Positions 42,894-52,667 of a DNA stretch of 64,000 bases are shown piece after piece. How positions within the stretch are numbered: the stretch's first letter is position 1; every line of letters begins with the position of its first letter. The notes under the pieces were generated by a model, which made no database searches, was not told where the DNA came from, and saw only the letters and a program-made list of their open reading frames with translations. Origin of the DNA: Candidatus Iainarchaeum sp. (GTDB lineage: Archaea > Iainarchaeota > Iainarchaeia > Iainarchaeales > JAAZKV01); assembly GCA_028691435.1 (NCBI GenBank), contig JAQUZG010000001.1:18206-82205 (forward strand), in the 5' to 3' direction. The translations under genes were made by a program, and so were the position numbers.

Positions 42894-43180
42894 ATAAAAA
42901 AGGATTTGCTTTAATTTTTGTTTCAATGTGCATTTTCTTAATTGCAATAATTTTTTTATCAAATTCATCTTATATTGAAAAAAAAGATTCATTAAATTAT
43001 TTATTGATTGAAAATAGAGTTTCGCTAGCAAATTCACAAAAAAATGCTTTAGATGGATTTACTACAAATAATTTAGAAGTTAATAATTGTGAATTAAATG
43101 CTTCATCAAAATTAGAATGTGATAAAGAGATAAAGCAAAATAATGAAACTATTTTCAAATTAAACATTGTAACTAAATAA
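42890..43180 (+). CDS. Pilin-like minor protein (second set, 4)
   Basis: 96 residues: MNKKG then FALIFVSMCIFLIAIIFL, a class III-type leader with a hydrophobic helix that lacks the helix Glu, followed by a polar tail with two Cys. Reminiscent of minor pilins that miss Glu5. The end overlaps the convergent pelota gene by 8 nt. Confidence 0.65.
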   Translation: MNKKGFALIFVSMCIFLIAIIFLSNSSYIEKKDSLNYLLIENRVSLANSQKNALDGFTTNNLEVNNCELNASSKLECDKEIKQNNETIFKLNIVTK

Positions 43181-44210
43181 TTTCTTCTTTTTTATATCTA
43201 AGTATTCCAACAACTCCTCCAAAATTAAATATTATTTGTTCTTTTGGATTTTTTGTTGTTATAATATGAGTTTCTGTTTTAAATTTTTCACCATCATTCA
43301 TTATTTCTTCGCATTTTTCTCTATTTTCCATAAAATATTTTTCACTAATCAATAATTTTGAAATTAACCCATTTTCTAAATCTTCTTTTATTATTTTAAT
43401 CCCATAACTTCCTTTATTTTTTGCTAAATTTGTTAAAAATTCTTCAATTAATTCACTTTCTTTTGAAAGAGTTAAATCTTTTTCTATTTTTGAAAATTTT
43501 CCTGTACTAATTAATTCAGTGAATCCAGTTTCTCCAATAGAATTTGTTGTTTCAACAATTATTTTTCTATTTTTATTCTTATTAATTAAAAATTCTGCTA
43601 AATTTTCTTTAGTAAACCCTGGGCCAGCAATTAACAGTTTTTCAGGTTTAAGTTGTTCAATTTTTTGATTTATTTCTTCAAAATAATTGTCACTTTCAGT
43701 AGCATATTGTTTTCCTGATTTTTTTGAAAGTATTTTAGCTTTTTTATTTATTGAAAATTGATTTATAAAAGCAATTTCGCAAAATTCATCATCAAGTAAA
43801 ATCACAGCTAATTTTGAAGACATACTATCATTTTCAGCTTTTTTTAATCGTTCTATTTGCCAGTTTTTTATTTGATTTTTTTTAATTTCTACTTTTTCAC
43901 CAACTTTTATGTCAAGTGATTGGTGTGCTTTTTCTTCAACAAATTCTTTAGGGTGTCCAGAAATTATTATTCCACTAACTTTTAAATTTTCACTAAATTC
44001 TTGAAAATTAATTTCCTCAATTTTAATTTCTACAAATATTGTTTGTCTTATTGTTTTTTCTCCTTCTTTACTTGGCTTAATTTTTCTATCTGTTTTTCCA
44101 CTAATCACGTCGCCTTTTTCAATAATTTTTTCAAGGTGCCAAAGATCATCTAAATTTTCAGTGTAAACTGTAATTTTGCCAAATTTTTTGTTAATTTCAA
44201 TAATTTTCAT
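43173..44210 (-). CDS. pelA: Pelota homologue, mRNA surveillance/ribosome rescue
   Basis: 345 residues with three eRF1-like domains: N-terminal Sm-like domain (FGKITVYTENLDDLWHLEKI, GDVISGKTDRKIK), central domain (DSMSSKLAVILLDDEFCEIA, LLIAGPGFTKENLAEFL) and C-terminal domain. It lacks a GGQ loop, as expected. It works on stalled ribosomes with aEF1A-like GTPase and ABCE1, which is the next gene on the same strand upstream. Confidence 0.95.
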   Translation of the reverse strand: MKIIEINKKFGKITVYTENLDDLWHLEKIIEKGDVISGKTDRKIKPSKEGEKTIRQTIFVEIKIEEINFQEFSENLKVSGIIISGHPKEFVEEKAHQSLDIKVGEKVEIKKNQIKNWQIERLKKAENDSMSSKLAVILLDDEFCEIAFINQFSINKKAKILSKKSGKQYATESDNYFEEINQKIEQLKPEKLLIAGPGFTKENLAEFLINKNKNRKIIVETTNSIGETGFTELISTGKFSKIEKDLTLSKESELIEEFLTNLAKNKGSYGIKIIKEDLENGLISKLLISEKYFMENREKCEEIMNDGEKFKTETHIITTKNPKEQIIFNFGGVVGILRYKKEEII

Positions 44211-44339
44211 ATTGATTTGATGAATAGAAATTTAATTAAATAGATTTTTTTGTTATAATTATGGTTGATTAAAAGCCATAAATAAAAACTGTCCTAAAAT
44301 AAGTGTTAATTTGTTTTTCTTCTCAAAAAGATTGGCAAA

Positions 44340-46088
44340 TTATTCATAATATTTTCCACTTTCTTTTTGTTCTCTATCAAGCACAGAATCAAATTTATTT
44401 ATTCTTGGTCTTTTTGTATCTTTATCTCGTCTAACTGTAATGTCTAAATATTTAAGTAATGTATTCATTCCTTTTTGAACATGGTATGGCCCTTCTGCTT
44501 CACCATTTATTCCACTTTCTCCATTAAACACCATTATCTTATCACTTAAATAATCAATAAATGTTAAATCGTGATCAATGATTAATGCGGAGCACTCATT
44601 TGCCGAAATATGATTTCTAATTAACTTTCCAACAGCAAGTCTTTGTTCTACATCAAGATATGCACTTGGTTCATCAAGTAAATAAACATCTGCTTTTTTA
44701 CTTAAACAAAGTGCAATTGATACTCTTTGAAGTTCTCCACCTGACAAGGTCTTAGCTTCCTTTTCAATAAGTGATTCAATTTCAAGAGGTTTAAGTAAAA
44801 GATTTTTAATATCACTAATTTTTACATCCCCAAATAATTCTCCAACTGTTTTATTTCCATCATAAGAAATATATTGTGGCTTATATGAAATTTTTACTCT
44901 TTGATCTAATTCAGTATTATCTGGTTTTATTTCACCAGCAAGTATTTTCATAAAACTAGTTTTTCCAATTCCATTTGGTCCAACAATTCCAATTACTTCA
45001 TTCTCTTTTATTTTTTGTGCCCCAACACTAAATTCAAAATTTCCAAGTTTCTTTTTTATATCTGGCCAAGAAATAATTATTTTTGCTTCGCCTTGGTCTT
45101 CAAGTTTTGTTCCAGCATAAAAATCAATTTTATAATCTCTAAATCTAAAGTTTTCTTCTCTTGAAAATCCTTCAAGATAATCATTTATTCCTTCTCTTGT
45201 AGTTTTAATTTGAGAAACAAAACCATAAACTTTTGGTTTTCCATACATTAAGTGAACAAAATCACTTAAATAATCAAGTAAAATTAAATCATGTTCAACA
45301 ACAATTACTGATTTATTTTCTGCAATTTTTCTAATAAATCTTGCAACTCTAAGTCTTTCTTTTATATCTAAAAATGATGTTGGTTCATCAAAAAAATAAA
45401 GATCTGCTTTTTTAAGTCCAGTTGCTGCAATGGCTAGTTTTTGAAATTCGCCGCCTGATAAATTTGAAACATCTCTATCAAGTATTTTTTCAATATTAAG
45501 TTCTTTTGCAATTTCATCTAATTTATTATTTTGATCAATTTTTTTTAATATTTCTCTAACAGTTCCATTAATTTTTATTCCTTCAATATGTTGGGGTTTG
45601 ATTGCTACTTTTAATTTATTATCATACAAATCTAAAAAATATTTTTGAGCTTCTTTTCCTTTATAATATTCAATTACTTTTTCTTTTGTTCCTTTATCTA
45701 AATCAAAATTTGGGGTTATTTGGTCAGATAAAATCTTTATAATTGTGGTTTTTCCAATTCCATTTCTTCCAACTAACCCAATTGTACTATTTTTTTTAGG
45801 AGTTGGTAAACCAAATAATCTAAATGAATTTTTACCAAATGAATGAACTGGGTCTTCAAGTTTTAATGCAACATTAACAATATTTATTGCCTCAAAAGGA
45901 CATCTATTTTGACAAATTTCACACCCAATACATAATTCTTCACTAATGTTTGGTTTTTGTCCTTTCTCAAAAGTAATACATTCTTTTCCATTTCGATTTA
46001 CTGGACAAGATTTTGCACACAAGTAATTTCCACATTTTTCAAAATTACAATTTTCATAATCAATTACTGCAATTCTTTTTCTTTCCAT
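44340..46088 (-). CDS. ABCE1/Rli1 ribosome-recycling ATPase
   Basis: 582 residues. Two [4Fe-4S] clusters at the N-terminus (CNFEKCGNYLCAKSCPVNR; CIGCEICQNRCPFEA), then two ABC domains: Walker A GRNGIGKTT and GPNGIGKTS, signatures LSGGEFQKLAIA and LSGGELQRVSIA, Walker B DLYFFDEPTSFLD and DVYLLDEPSAYLD. It splits ribosomes after termination or Pelota-mediated rescue. Full length. Confidence 0.97.
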   Translation of the reverse strand: MERKRIAVIDYENCNFEKCGNYLCAKSCPVNRNGKECITFEKGQKPNISEELCIGCEICQNRCPFEAINIVNVALKLEDPVHSFGKNSFRLFGLPTPKKNSTIGLVGRNGIGKTTIIKILSDQITPNFDLDKGTKEKVIEYYKGKEAQKYFLDLYDNKLKVAIKPQHIEGIKINGTVREILKKIDQNNKLDEIAKELNIEKILDRDVSNLSGGEFQKLAIAATGLKKADLYFFDEPTSFLDIKERLRVARFIRKIAENKSVIVVEHDLILLDYLSDFVHLMYGKPKVYGFVSQIKTTREGINDYLEGFSREENFRFRDYKIDFYAGTKLEDQGEAKIIISWPDIKKKLGNFEFSVGAQKIKENEVIGIVGPNGIGKTSFMKILAGEIKPDNTELDQRVKISYKPQYISYDGNKTVGELFGDVKISDIKNLLLKPLEIESLIEKEAKTLSGGELQRVSIALCLSKKADVYLLDEPSAYLDVEQRLAVGKLIRNHISANECSALIIDHDLTFIDYLSDKIMVFNGESGINGEAEGPYHVQKGMNTLLKYLDITVRRDKDTKRPRINKFDSVLDREQKESGKYYE

Positions 46089-46173
46089 AAAAAAACCTTA
46101 TTTAGAAACAATTTTAAAATAGCCTTTTTATAACTCTGTTTTAAAATTAATTAATCTAATTTTATATTTTTAT

Positions 46174-47778
46174 TTATTTTAATTCTTTAGAAACAAAATA
46201 ATTATCATCTTTATAATTAAATTTTTTCTTATAATATTCTCTCACTCCAATTCCAGAAATTATTATCATTTTTTTCATGTCATATTTTTCTTTAGCAATT
46301 TTTTCAGCTTCATTAATTAATAATTGTCCATAACCTTTATGCTGTTCACTTGCTTCTTCTTTTTCACTACCCACACTAATTCCTTTTCCATAAACATGTA
46401 ATTCTCTAATTAATGCAGTTCTATTAGTAATTTCTTTTAAAAATGGGTTTGATGGTATTCTAAGTCTGGTAAAACCAAATAAATTTTTTTTATTTTCAAA
46501 TGAAATAAAATATTCTTCACCATCACTAGCATCATATTTTAATATTTTTAATTTTGGTTTAGTATCTTTAAGGTTTGCTATTTTTTTATTTTCATTTAAT
46601 TCTCTTTTACTTAATCCAATTTCTCTACATCTAATACAATTACATTTTGTTCCATCTTTAATCATTTGTTTTTCAATTAATTGTCTTAAATTTGTTTTTT
46701 TAATTCCTGCACTTATTACATTACTTGGTATGTCTCTATTTACTCTCATAATTCTAACATATGGTGGAATTTCGCTTTTTATTTTAGATAATAACTTGAT
46801 TGCATAATCTTCATTAATTGGTTCAAATTCTTTTTTCTTCCATTGAGTATATAGTTTTGATCCTTTAATTACAAGACATGGATAAAATTTTACCATGTCT
46901 GGTGAAAAATTAGGGTTATTAAAAACTGCTCTAAAATTTTTTAAATCACTCTTAAAATTACTTCCTGGTAATCCAGGCATTAAATGATATAAAACTTTAA
47001 ATGAAGAATCTTTTAATTTTTTAGTTGCATCAATTACATCTTTAACTTTGTGGCCTCTATTAATTTTTTTGTAAATTGAATCTGAAATATTTTGTACTCC
47101 AAGTTCTACTCTTGTTCCACCTAAATAAAGCATTCTTTCGATATCTTTTTCATTACAAATATCTGGTCTAGTTTCAAATGTAATTCCAACGACTCTTCTT
47201 TTTGATAATTCAGCATTTTTTTTAGATAATTCAAAATTTTTAGCTATTTTTTCATTACAAGCATCAATACTTTTTTTTACAATTTCTTCTTGTTTATCAT
47301 AATCAAGTGCAGTAAATGAACTTCCTTGAAAAATTAATTCTATTTTATTAGCATTATTTCCTGTAGCATCAAGTTGATTAATTCTATTTTTTACAATTTC
47401 AAAAGAATCATAATTAAGTCTTTGAGCTCTTAATGTGGATGGTTCAAAACCAGTATATGATTTAGGTGCAGTTTTATCTTTAAATTGACTTGGACAGTAA
47501 GTACACTTTCCAGGACAATCAAATGGTGGCAACATTATAGCAATAGTTTGTACACCAGACAAACTTCTAGTTGGTTTAATTGATAACAACTTTTTTTCCT
47601 TAATATTTGGTTTTTTTATTTGTGCTAAAATAAATGGTCTAGCTGGAACTTCAGTTAAGTTATATTTTTTAGCATAAAAAAATTGTCTTAAACTTAATTC
47701 ATGTTCTGTATTAATTTCGTTTGAATTAATTTCTTTGATTATACTTTTAGCAAAATTAATTTCATTATCTTTATTCAT
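46174..47778 (-). CDS. elp3: Elp3, tRNA wobble-uridine carboxymethylation enzyme
   Basis: 534 residues: radical SAM domain with FDCPGKCTYCPSQF and a C-terminal GNAT acetyltransferase (GYGQLLINEAEKIAKE). A zinc site is suggested by CNCIRCREIG. Archaeal Elp3 acts alone to add cm5 to U34 of certain tRNAs; tRNA-Gly(TCC) in this window is a possible substrate by anticodon. Same strand as ABCE1. Confidence 0.95.
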   Translation of the reverse strand: MNKDNEINFAKSIIKEINSNEINTEHELSLRQFFYAKKYNLTEVPARPFILAQIKKPNIKEKKLLSIKPTRSLSGVQTIAIMLPPFDCPGKCTYCPSQFKDKTAPKSYTGFEPSTLRAQRLNYDSFEIVKNRINQLDATGNNANKIELIFQGSSFTALDYDKQEEIVKKSIDACNEKIAKNFELSKKNAELSKRRVVGITFETRPDICNEKDIERMLYLGGTRVELGVQNISDSIYKKINRGHKVKDVIDATKKLKDSSFKVLYHLMPGLPGSNFKSDLKNFRAVFNNPNFSPDMVKFYPCLVIKGSKLYTQWKKKEFEPINEDYAIKLLSKIKSEIPPYVRIMRVNRDIPSNVISAGIKKTNLRQLIEKQMIKDGTKCNCIRCREIGLSKRELNENKKIANLKDTKPKLKILKYDASDGEEYFISFENKKNLFGFTRLRIPSNPFLKEITNRTALIRELHVYGKGISVGSEKEEASEQHKGYGQLLINEAEKIAKEKYDMKKMIIISGIGVREYYKKKFNYKDDNYFVSKELK

Positions 47779-47833
47779 TTATACTCACTATAATTATTTA
47801 TTTTTTTAATTAATAAATTTAAAATTAGTTTAA

Positions 47834-48619
47834 TTAATGCCCAAGAAATCCAACAAGTATAGCATTAAAATAATAATTTAAAGCAACTGAAATTGAATAA
47901 AATGGAAATCCATAATATGGTGAAGTAAATTTACTTATTATTGTTGGTGTTCCAATTAAAGTAGTTGTGAAATCTTTTTTTACATCTAAATAAGAAATTT
48001 CTAAATTAATTTTTTTTTCTCCTTCAACTTTTGGTATAACTTCTAATGAATATATCGTTTTTGAAGATTTTGGAATAGTAATTCTATTTGAAAAATTATT
48101 GGATAGTAAATATTTTGGCGCATCAGTTGTTAAATCAATAATTATTGCCGCATTTGATTTATTAACAAACAATAAATCAAAACTTGTTTTTTCATTAACA
48201 TTACTTTTAGCATAATGATTATTTAAAATTATTTCAAGTAAATTCTTTTCAACTGTAAAGTACACTTTTATTTTTTGATAGTATGTTCCATTAAATTCAA
48301 TTTCTATTTCATATTCTTTTTCAGGAGTATTTTTTTTAGTGTCAATTAAAATTTTAAAATTTTCAAGATCATTAATTTGAGTAATATTAAATCCATCTGT
48401 TTCATTTAAATTTCCTGTAATTTTAACATCATTTATTCTTCCATATGCTTTTGAAAAAATTAATTCCATTGTAGTTCCAGGCATCATTTTTCCAACATTA
48501 ACGCTATCTGTAACATCTTGATATATTGGTTCCACAATTCTTATGGAAAAAACAGTTGAGCACATTACAAGTAAAAAGACTAAACTAATTATTTGTAAAA
48601 TACTATGGTTTTTAAACAT
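47834..48619 (-). CDS. Secreted/membrane protein of unknown function
   Basis: About 261 residues: N-terminal signal segment (ILQIISLVFLLVMCSTVFS), a beta-rich ectodomain with several N-glycosylation sequons, and a weak hydrophobic C-terminus (YYFNAILVGFLGH). The ATG at 48619 was chosen; upstream the frame continues only to a TTG. Ig-like patterns (EGEKKINLEISY) recall the protein at 1551 without clear homology. Not recognised further. Confidence 0.6.
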   Translation of the reverse strand: MFKNHSILQIISLVFLLVMCSTVFSIRIVEPIYQDVTDSVNVGKMMPGTTMELIFSKAYGRINDVKITGNLNETDGFNITQINDLENFKILIDTKKNTPEKEYEIEIEFNGTYYQKIKVYFTVEKNLLEIILNNHYAKSNVNEKTSFDLLFVNKSNAAIIIDLTTDAPKYLLSNNFSNRITIPKSSKTIYSLEVIPKVEGEKKINLEISYLDVKKDFTTTLIGTPTIISKFTSPYYGFPFYSISVALNYYFNAILVGFLGH

Positions 48620-48666
48620 TATAATCAAATACTTTTTTATAGAAAAGGAATAAAAAGGTTATCAAA

Positions 48667-49260
48667 ATGGATAGTGACGAGTCAAGGTTTAGTATGACAA
48701 AAAAACATCATACCAAAACTTATCTAGAAGCAAAAAGAATAGGTAAAGTAGACAAAGATTTTATTTCATTTTGTGATTTTATTACAAAACAAAAAGAATT
48801 TTTTACTTCATCTTGTTGTGCTGGAAGAATTACATTAGTTGGTCTTGATAAAGATGAATCAAAAAGAGAAAGTGCATTTCATCGAAAATGGCACAGAACT
48901 GTTGAATATAATGAAATTTTGGAAGGATTTTCTTCATTTGATGGCTATATTTTATGGTTTAAACAAGAACCATTAATTTTGCATCTTGGAACAAATACAA
49001 TGGATAATGCACGTTTAATTCTTGAAATCTGTGAAAAAGCAGGTTTTAAAAGAGCTGGCATAAAAGTAGCAAAAGATGGAAAATACATTGTAGAAATACT
49101 TGGAACACATAACATCAATGCCCCAATAAAAGAAAAAAATTCAATTGAGATTAATGAAGATTATTTAAAATATTTAGTTAAAAAAGGAAATGAAAAATTT
49201 AAAACAAATCAAAAAATGTTAAAAACTCTTGAAAAAGAATTTAAAAAAAATCTTAAATAA
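48667..49260 (+). CDS. taw3: tRNA-Phe wyosine pathway methyltransferase Taw3
   Basis: 197 residues of the TYW3 family: KDFISFCDFITKQKEFFTSS, then CCAGRITLVG, HRKWHRTVEY and LHLGTNTMDNARLILEICE. It methylates the 4-demethylwyosine derivative at position 37 of tRNA-Phe. The tRNA-Phe gene is at 293. Divergent from the secreted protein gene; the shared promoter region is only 47 nt. Confidence 0.92.
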   Translation: MDSDESRFSMTKKHHTKTYLEAKRIGKVDKDFISFCDFITKQKEFFTSSCCAGRITLVGLDKDESKRESAFHRKWHRTVEYNEILEGFSSFDGYILWFKQEPLILHLGTNTMDNARLILEICEKAGFKRAGIKVAKDGKYIVEILGTHNINAPIKEKNSIEINEDYLKYLVKKGNEKFKTNQKMLKTLEKEFKKNLK

Positions 49261-49278
49261 ATTATTTTTTTCAGAACA

Positions 49279-50808
49279 TTAATTACCATAAATTACTTTT
49301 AATACTTTTTCTGGCGAATAATAATAAGTTTGAATAAATTCAAGTATATCTTCTGGTTTTCTAATGTTTCTTGAAATCATCCAGTCAAGTATCATTTTTC
49401 TTGTTTCTATTTCTTTTTTTATTTCGTTTTTTGTTAGTGATGTTTGCTCACTAAATTTTTCAATAGAATGTGATGGAATGTCAGTTCGTTTTAATTTTTC
49501 AAAATTTTGATCATATTCATATAAATTAGCCATGAGTACTTTTCCATCCATTTGACTTAATTCAGTTATTTCACTACAGTATCTAATAGTCTTGTCTTTA
49601 TTGTGTTTTTTCTTCATTATAATTATAATATCAACTAAACTAATTAAGGCTGGGGGAATAGCAAAAGGTTTTTCTTGTAATTTTACAATTGCCTCTTTTG
49701 AATTATCTGCATGAAGTGTGCCAAGTGTGCCCCTGTGTCCATTATCCATTGCAGTAAAAAGTGTTAATGCATCATTTCCTCTAACTTCTCCAACAATTAT
49801 TCTATCTGGTCTCATTCTAAGTGAATTTTTAATTAAATCATTCATTGAAACTTCCATCTCAGTAGTATGTTTTGATTCAAGTGCGATACAATTATCTCTT
49901 TCAAAAAGTGATAATTCAAGAGTATCTTCAATTGTAACTATTCTTTCATTAAGTCTTATAAAATTTGAAAGTGTATTAAGCATTACTGTTTTTCCAGTTG
50001 CTGTTCCTCCACAAACAATAATATTATGTGGATAAATTCCAATTCCATCAACCATTGTCCAGAGAAACGCAGCAGCTTCACTAGTTAAACAATTAGTTTC
50101 AATTAAATCAAGAATAGTTAAAGGAATTCTAGCAAATTTTCTTATTGTTAAAGTTGGAAATTTTGGCGAAATTGATTCATATGTAGCATTTACTCTGTAT
50201 CCATTTGGAAGTCTTGAATCCATTAAAGGAGTAGTTAAACTAAAACTTTTTCCAGTTGAATTAGAAATTTTTCCAAGTATAGTGTGAAGTGATTTTTCAT
50301 CAAGTGAAACATTTGTTTTACACATTCCATATTTTTTATGATAAATAAAAATAGAATTTTCTCCATTGACCATTAATTCTTCAAAATCATCTTCCATTTC
50401 AAAAAAATAAAGTTTTTTTAGTCCAATAGTTCTTGCAAGAAAATAATCTACAAATAATTCTTTATTTTTAATAAAATCTATTTTTTTAAACATTTCATTT
50501 AAACTTTTTTTTAAGTATTCATTATTTTTTTTATCAGGTAAAACTTTATTTAATTCATTAATATCAATACTTGAAAGAATATTTTCTCTAAAATTTAATG
50601 CAAAATCATCGGGTAATTTTTCAATTAAAGATAATTCAGAAATTGCTCCATTAGTTTCAACAATTATTTTTAATAATTTAGCAAATTTAAATTCTTCATT
50701 AGTTAAAAAATTTTTATTTAATTCATAAAAATTGTGGGTTATTCCTTCATAAATTGTGCCAATTCTAGTAGTTTCTAGTTTTTTTATTTTTAATTCAGCA
50801 AAACTCAT
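49279..50808 (-). CDS. Type IV pilus/secretion ATPase, second copy
   Basis: 509 residues. Walker A VCGGTATGKTVMLNTL, Asp box TIEDTLELSLFE, NSLRMRPDRIIVGEVRG and His box MDNGHRGTLGTLHADNSKE. It lacks the long low-complexity leader of the ATPase at 29037 and has no T2SF gene next to it, so it may work with the platform at 30823-32882 (for example as an alternative or retraction motor) or with the second pilin set. Confidence 0.92.
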   Translation of the reverse strand: MSFAELKIKKLETTRIGTIYEGITHNFYELNKNFLTNEEFKFAKLLKIIVETNGAISELSLIEKLPDDFALNFRENILSSIDINELNKVLPDKKNNEYLKKSLNEMFKKIDFIKNKELFVDYFLARTIGLKKLYFFEMEDDFEELMVNGENSIFIYHKKYGMCKTNVSLDEKSLHTILGKISNSTGKSFSLTTPLMDSRLPNGYRVNATYESISPKFPTLTIRKFARIPLTILDLIETNCLTSEAAAFLWTMVDGIGIYPHNIIVCGGTATGKTVMLNTLSNFIRLNERIVTIEDTLELSLFERDNCIALESKHTTEMEVSMNDLIKNSLRMRPDRIIVGEVRGNDALTLFTAMDNGHRGTLGTLHADNSKEAIVKLQEKPFAIPPALISLVDIIIIMKKKHNKDKTIRYCSEITELSQMDGKVLMANLYEYDQNFEKLKRTDIPSHSIEKFSEQTSLTKNEIKKEIETRKMILDWMISRNIRKPEDILEFIQTYYYSPEKVLKVIYGN

Positions 50809-50844
50809 AATTAAATATATCTTTTTCTATATAATAATTTTATT

Positions 50845-52260
50845 ATGGTCCAAAATTTAACTAAAAAAATACAAAGTGCTAAAACTTTAATAAATTTAAG
50901 AAAAAAAATTTATTTTTCAGTTTTAAAAAAAGTTGTTCCAACAAAATCTGATTTATTAAAAGAAAAAAAATTATTTTTAGAAATAGAAAAAAAAGTTTTA
51001 TCTATTGAAGGAAAACATTCACATATTGAATGGTGTGGGTCATCAGCAAGAAATACTCATCTAAAGAATGATAGAGATTTAGATTTATTTATTATGTTTG
51101 ATCGAGTATTCACTGAAGAAGAACTCGAAGGTGAAGGATTAAGAGTAGCTGCAAAAGTTTTTGGAAAAAATAAATATGAAAAAGCTTATTCTCAACATCC
51201 ATATTTAAGAGGAAAAATTAAAGGGTTTGATGTTGAACTTGTACCTTCTTACAAAATGAACTCTGGTGAAAAAATAAAAAGTGCAGTTGACCGAACTTCC
51301 CTTCACAATAAATTTTTAACTGAAAAATTATCATTATCTCAAAAAAATGAAATTAGGTTATTAAAACAATTTTTAAAAGGAATAAATGCTTATGGGGCAG
51401 ATCTAAAAAATTGTTCACTTCCGGGTTATGGGGCAGAATTACTAATTTATTATTATGGTGATTTTGAAAAAACAATTAAAGCAATTTCTAATTGGAAAGA
51501 AAAAGAAACAATAATTCCATTTAAAACAAAATCAAAATTAAATTTGTCAATATTTAAAGAACCTCTTATTTTAATTGATCCAGTGGATGAAAATAGAAAT
51601 GTTGCTTCTGCGTTATCAAAAGAAAATTATGATAAAATGATTTACGCATCTAAATTATTTTTAGCTAATCCAACAATTAATTTCTTTTTTAATAAAAAAC
51701 AAAATATGTGGCCAGTATCAAAAATTAGAGGATTTTTATCAAAAAAAGAGTTAATCTGTGTAAAAGCTTTTTTTCCAAAATCAATAATTGAAGATTTAAT
51801 GTGGGGGCAATTTAGAAAATTTTTAAAAAAAATTTCACATTTTGTAAAAGAGAATGATTTTGTGATTGAAAATTCTAAAATATTTGGTGATGGAAAAGAA
51901 GTTTATTTTTTATTTCAATTTGAATCTTTAACTATTCAATCAGCAAAAAAATTAATTGGACCAAAATTTGATGATTTAGAAAATATAAAGAGATTTTTAT
52001 TAAATAAAAAAGTTATTTCTGGACCAAGAATAGAAAATGATAAAATTGTTATTGAAATTGAAAGAAAATACACATCACTCATTGAATTATTTAAATTATT
52101 TTTAAAAGAAAAAATGATTGAAGAAAAAGATGGCGTAGTTAAAGCATTTAAAAAAGCTAAAATTTTAAATGAAAAAGAAATTATTGAAGAATATTCTAAA
52201 AATAAAGAATTTGGTAAATTTTTAATAAATTATTTAATTGGAAAAGAATCTTTTGAATAA
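50845..52260 (+). CDS. cca: CCA-adding enzyme, class I archaeal type
   Basis: 471 residues. The nucleotidyltransferase motif is GSSARNTHLKNDRDLDLF (GS followed by DxD), followed by helices and the archaeal central and tail domains (RTSLHNKFL, NAYGADLKNCSLPGYGAELL, DPVDENRNVASALS). It adds CCA to tRNA 3' ends, required because no tRNA gene in this window encodes CCA. tRNA-Arg follows in opposite orientation. Confidence 0.95.
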   Translation: MVQNLTKKIQSAKTLINLRKKIYFSVLKKVVPTKSDLLKEKKLFLEIEKKVLSIEGKHSHIEWCGSSARNTHLKNDRDLDLFIMFDRVFTEEELEGEGLRVAAKVFGKNKYEKAYSQHPYLRGKIKGFDVELVPSYKMNSGEKIKSAVDRTSLHNKFLTEKLSLSQKNEIRLLKQFLKGINAYGADLKNCSLPGYGAELLIYYYGDFEKTIKAISNWKEKETIIPFKTKSKLNLSIFKEPLILIDPVDENRNVASALSKENYDKMIYASKLFLANPTINFFFNKKQNMWPVSKIRGFLSKKELICVKAFFPKSIIEDLMWGQFRKFLKKISHFVKENDFVIENSKIFGDGKEVYFLFQFESLTIQSAKKLIGPKFDDLENIKRFLLNKKVISGPRIENDKIVIEIERKYTSLIELFKLFLKEKMIEEKDGVVKAFKKAKILNEKEIIEEYSKNKEFGKFLINYLIGKESFE

Positions 52261-52298
52261 TTATCTATTTGTTATTTGAAAATAATTTTGTTTTTTTA

Positions 52299-52385
52299 CG
52301 GGCCTGGAGGGAATCGAACCCCCATCTCGGGATATCTTCAAATTATTACCGAAGTCCCGCCGGTTATCCATTGCCACACGGGCCC
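52299..52385 (-). tRNA. tRNA-Arg (TCG) with 15-nt intron
   Basis: The acceptor stem is GGGCCCG/CAGGCCC with one C-A mismatch. The anticodon arm CGGGA/TCCCG is interrupted. A canonical bulge-helix-bulge forms: 3-nt bulge GGT, 4-bp helix CTTC/GAAG and 3-nt bulge ATA. Cutting in both bulges removes TAATAATTTGAAGAT at 52334-52348 (between positions 37 and 38) and leaves the 7-base loop CTTCGGA with anticodon TCG. Confidence 0.9.
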
Positions 52386-52502
52386 ATATTATATTTTTAG
52401 TCATCTTTATTTTTAACCTTTTTTATTGAAAAAAGTTATTTTATAAAGGTTACTAATAACAATTTCATTAAAAGAATATGATATTAATCTATTGGTGAGA
52501 GT

Positions 52503-52658
52503 ATGAAAAGATGTACTATATGTAATAAAATTGTAACAAACGATAAAAGAGAATTCAAATGCCCTAGTTGCGGGAAATTAACTATCATTCGATGTGATGA
52601 TTGTGAAAAAGCAGCAAAAACATACATTTGTAAAGAATGTGGATTTGTTGGGCCATAG
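52503..52658 (+). CDS. Small zinc-ribbon RNA-binding protein (DUF1610/COG2888-like)
   Basis: 51 residues with four CxxC pairs: CTIC, CPSC, CDDC and CKEC, enough for two zinc sites. The order matches short archaeal Zn-ribbon proteins predicted to bind RNA. GGTGA stands 4 nt before ATG. Its stop is directly followed by aEF1B, whose ribosome site overlaps it, so the two form a translation operon. Confidence 0.82.
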   Translation: MKRCTICNKIVTNDKREFKCPSCGKLTIIRCDDCEKAAKTYICKECGFVGP

Positions 52659-52667
52659 GTGAATAAA

